A stretch of 50,227 bases of DNA from an uncultured Verrucomicrobiota bacterium. GTDB lineage: Bacteria > Verrucomicrobiota > Kiritimatiellia > Kiritimatiellales > Pontiellaceae. The stretch is from contig CAJYAJ010000006.1 in NCBI GenBank assembly GCA_913065005.1, forward strand, positions 1-50,227. Direction: 5' to 3'. Positions 48,529 to 50,227 of this stretch are shown one piece after another. A program made the position numbers and the translations under genes. The notes beneath the pieces are model-generated. The model did not search any database and was not told the DNA's origin. It saw nothing but the letters and a program-made list of their open reading frames with translations. Position 1 is the first letter of the stretch. The number at the start of each line of letters is the position of its first letter.

Positions 48529-48981
48529 TCAAGAAATAAAATCTCTCGGGCGCATTCGAGCATAGGCCACAACATCCCCCGTATCCTCGCTCGCCAACCC
48601 ATGCCAAAATACCGACCATTGATCATCTCGCTCACAACCGTCCGAACGGCGCATGTACCAAGCTGAAAATGGATTACCCGCACGCGCCCGCCAAAAAAAA
48701 GAGGCGTGTGTATCGCAGAGCGTTTCCCACATCAACTTCGCCACGCCATCACCTCGCACCATAGGCATCACCGCAAACTTAGAGAGATAATTCTGATTCA
48801 CCTGTCGCTCAACCAACGCGGCTCCGCACAAACCCACCTCATCATGCTCCACCCAAATCACCGACACAACCGATCGCAAAAAAGTGACCGACGACATTTT
48901 GCAACCAAAGCTTTCCTCAAAAAGAGAGAGCAAAGCCACCTCCTCCTCTGAAGTCAGTTCCTCTTTAATTAGCACCTTCAT
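48529..48981 (-). CDS. Stand-alone NAT domain of N-acetylglutamate synthase type
   Basis: The 150-residue product matches the GNAT domain that in vertebrate and some bacterial NAGS/NAGK enzymes is fused to an acetylglutamate kinase domain. The diagnostic order is NYLSKFAV (64-71), RGDGVAKLMWETL (76-88), FFWRAR (95-100), NPFSAWYMRRSDG (103-115) and W-x-V-F-W-x-G-L (from 122). These include the acetyl-CoA loop and the glutamate-binding FFWR-x-R and NP-x-x-x-WY segments. No amino acid kinase domain is attached and none is nearby. The gene overlaps def by 4 nt and precedes acnA. N-acetylation of glutamate for arginine synthesis is the likely role, but another amino acid or peptide substrate is possible. 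Confidence 0.75.
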   Translation of the reverse strand: MKVLIKEELTSEEEVALLSLFEESFGCKMSSVTFLRSVVSVIWVEHDEVGLCGAALVERQVNQNYLSKFAVMPMVRGDGVAKLMWETLCDTHASFFWRARAGNPFSAWYMRRSDGCERDDQWSVFWHGLASEDTGDVVAYARMRPRDFIS

Positions 48982-49532
48982 AATCGGTTCCGTTTCGTAT
49001 CGCGAGCCAAACGCTTCAAGCGTCCCTCTAACAACGCTTTTTTCACCGGAGACATACGATCAATAAACAACACCCCATTCAAATGATCTAACTCATGCTG
49101 AATCGCTCGTGCCAATAAACCCTTTGCATGAAGCGCATGAGAAACTCCCGTTTCATCACAAAACGCTACATCCACCTCACTCCACCGCTCAATCTCCCCC
49201 GACATGCCCGGAAAACTTAAACAACCCTCAGCACCTCGCTCCATCTCTACCGAATGCGCTTCAATCACAGGATTAATGAACACCAATGGCATATTCACCT
49301 CCGGATGCAATCGATTTCCTTTCGCATCCACATCGCTCTCTGGCGGAATATCAATCACAAACACCCGTTCGGTCCGCCCCACCTGTTCGGCAGCCAATCC
49401 AATCCCGTGCGAGGCATACATCACATCAAACATCTCTTTGACAAGATCCGCTAATGCCTCCGTAAACTCACTAACTTCCAGCGCTCTTTCACGAAGAATC
49501 GCCTCGCCATACATTTTTAATTTCAAACTCAT
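48978..49532 (-). CDS. def: Peptide deformylase
   Basis: Def removes the formyl group from nascent N-terminal fMet. ATG 49532 (MSLKLKMYGEAILRE) gives 184 residues; an upstream ATT frame extension is rejected. The three motifs are complete: GIGLAAEQVG (43-52), EGCLSFPG with metal-binding Cys104, and QHELDHLNG with His146, Glu147 and His150. It overlaps the NAT gene by 4 nt. The ribosome-binding site is weak. Confidence 0.95.
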   Translation of the reverse strand: MSLKLKMYGEAILRERALEVSEFTEALADLVKEMFDVMYASHGIGLAAEQVGRTERVFVIDIPPESDVDAKGNRLHPEVNMPLVFINPVIEAHSVEMERGAEGCLSFPGMSGEIERWSEVDVAFCDETGVSHALHAKGLLARAIQHELDHLNGVLFIDRMSPVKKALLEGRLKRLARDTKRNRL

Positions 49533-49664
49533 AAAAGTAGCTTTGCCTTTAGGAAGGAATTCGGTCAATGGAAAAGGAAGTAGCCTCTTTATTAATTATT
49601 CACATTAAAGTATTTATTTTTTCTTATAATTAATCTTATTTATACATTTAATCGGAGATTTCAA

Positions 49665-50227
49665 ATGAAACAAATAGTTCAATTTATAACTCTTACCTTT
49701 ATGCTAGCGAGCGTCGGCTGTCAAACTGCACAAAACAGCTGTATTTATGGCGGCAAACAAAGAATCGCAAAAAAAACCACCATGCAATCCAACAAACCCA
49801 TGATGGAATCAAACACCATGAAAGGCGATAGAGTCTCCGGAATACGCTACTATCCATCAGGACATGCCAACTCATCGGTATTGATGGTAGAAAAACTAAC
49901 GCCCAAAGAAGTCGCTCTTAATTCGGAAGTTGAATACATAATCCGAGTTAAAAACCTCACACCGGACCCCATGATGGTTCGCATTGAAGAAAACCTAGAT
50001 ACTTCCTTTTCAATCAACCGCTCCATGCCCATACATACCCTTTCCTCCGACCGTACGAAAGCGATGTGGAATTTAGGGAAACTTAATGGCAAAGAGACCC
50101 GTGAAATTAAAATCATGGGAAAAGCAACCAAACCTGGATCCTTCAAAAATTGTGCACTACCTCAATATGATCGATATCTTTGTCAGTCCATCAATGTGGT
50201 CCATCCACAAATTGCAATTACCCAAGA
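49665..50227 (+). CDS. OmcB/DUF11-like lipoprotein, cut by window edge
   Basis: The frame starts at ATG 49665 after GGAGA (7 nt) and is open to the edge, about 187 residues. A signal peptide with Cys19 (FMLASVGC) could be a lipobox, though the -3 residue Ser is atypical. After a Met/Asn/Lys-rich linker, about residues 68-187 resemble the repeat domain of DUF11 and chlamydial OmcB-type proteins: LTPKEVALNSEVEYIIRVKN, then a W-x-L-G-K-L and R-E-I-K-I pattern, NCA, and VVHPQIAI. Such proteins are surface or outer-membrane structural components in PVC bacteria. The rest lies outside the window. Confidence 0.7.
   Translation, partial: MKQIVQFITLTFMLASVGCQTAQNSCIYGGKQRIAKKTTMQSNKPMMESNTMKGDRVSGIRYYPSGHANSSVLMVEKLTPKEVALNSEVEYIIRVKNLTPDPMMVRIEENLDTSFSINRSMPIHTLSSDRTKAMWNLGKLNGKETREIKIMGKATKPGSFKNCALPQYDRYLCQSINVVHPQIAITQ

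Overview
The window is bacterial chromosome, roughly half GC, densely coding and mostly transcribed from the minus strand. It looks like a member of the PVC superphylum, plausibly Kiritimatiellota or Verrucomicrobiota. The hints are a secreted S1-type sulfatase, several signal-peptide proteins of PVC character (a von Willebrand-like protein with its partner, a CxxC protein, an OmcB/DUF11-like lipoprotein), and an EF-Tu whose switch I departs from the usual bacterial sequence. This placement is inference; no rRNA gene is present.

Region 1 (1-19152, minus) is the classical information-processing supercluster, in transcription order: tRNA-Thr(GGT), tuf, rpmG, tRNA-Trp, secE, nusG, rplK, rplA, rplJ, rplL, rpoB, rpoC, then rpsL, rpsG, fusA, rpsJ, rplC, rplD, rplW, rplB (cut by the window edge). 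Two things break the pattern. rpsG carries an in-frame amber codon at a normally Tyr position, beside a 12-nt homopolymer. A 3'-truncated, oppositely oriented trypsin-like protease gene lies between rpoC and rpsL and runs into the end of rpoC.

Region 2 (19280-27939) is accessory: a two-gene unit of a secreted SHD1-like protein and a membrane-anchored VWA-like protein, a secreted sulfatase, tRNA-Thr(TGT), and a plus-strand run of maf, a GltD-like FAD/Fe-S oxidoreductase and a BioD-like/DRTGG ATPase overlapping it by 4 nt. An unrecognised secreted protein with a possible papain-like triad follows on the minus strand.

Region 3 (27999-37070) holds gltB-gltD (glutamate synthase) with a strong stem-loop plus U-tract just upstream of gltB, an operon of a secreted CxxC protein, rsgA and a YbgC-like thioesterase, and plus-strand apt.

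Region 4 (37040-38233) holds a coiled-coil lipoprotein with a good sigma70-like promoter, then an AT-rich stretch leading to a 52-residue membrane peptide with a near-perfect Shine-Dalgarno sequence and a strong terminator.

Region 5 (38256-50227) is housekeeping: cvpA-dnaG-alaS-redoxin (minus), pyk (plus), def-NAT-acnA-ppnP (minus), and the start of a plus-strand OmcB-like lipoprotein. The NAT protein is a stand-alone version of the acetyltransferase domain normally fused to acetylglutamate kinase.

No CRISPR array, insertion sequence, prophage or complete undescribed system is evident. The best candidates for something new are the interrupted rpsG, the 52-residue peptide unit, the oxidoreductase/ATPase pair, the VWA pair and the stand-alone NAT protein.
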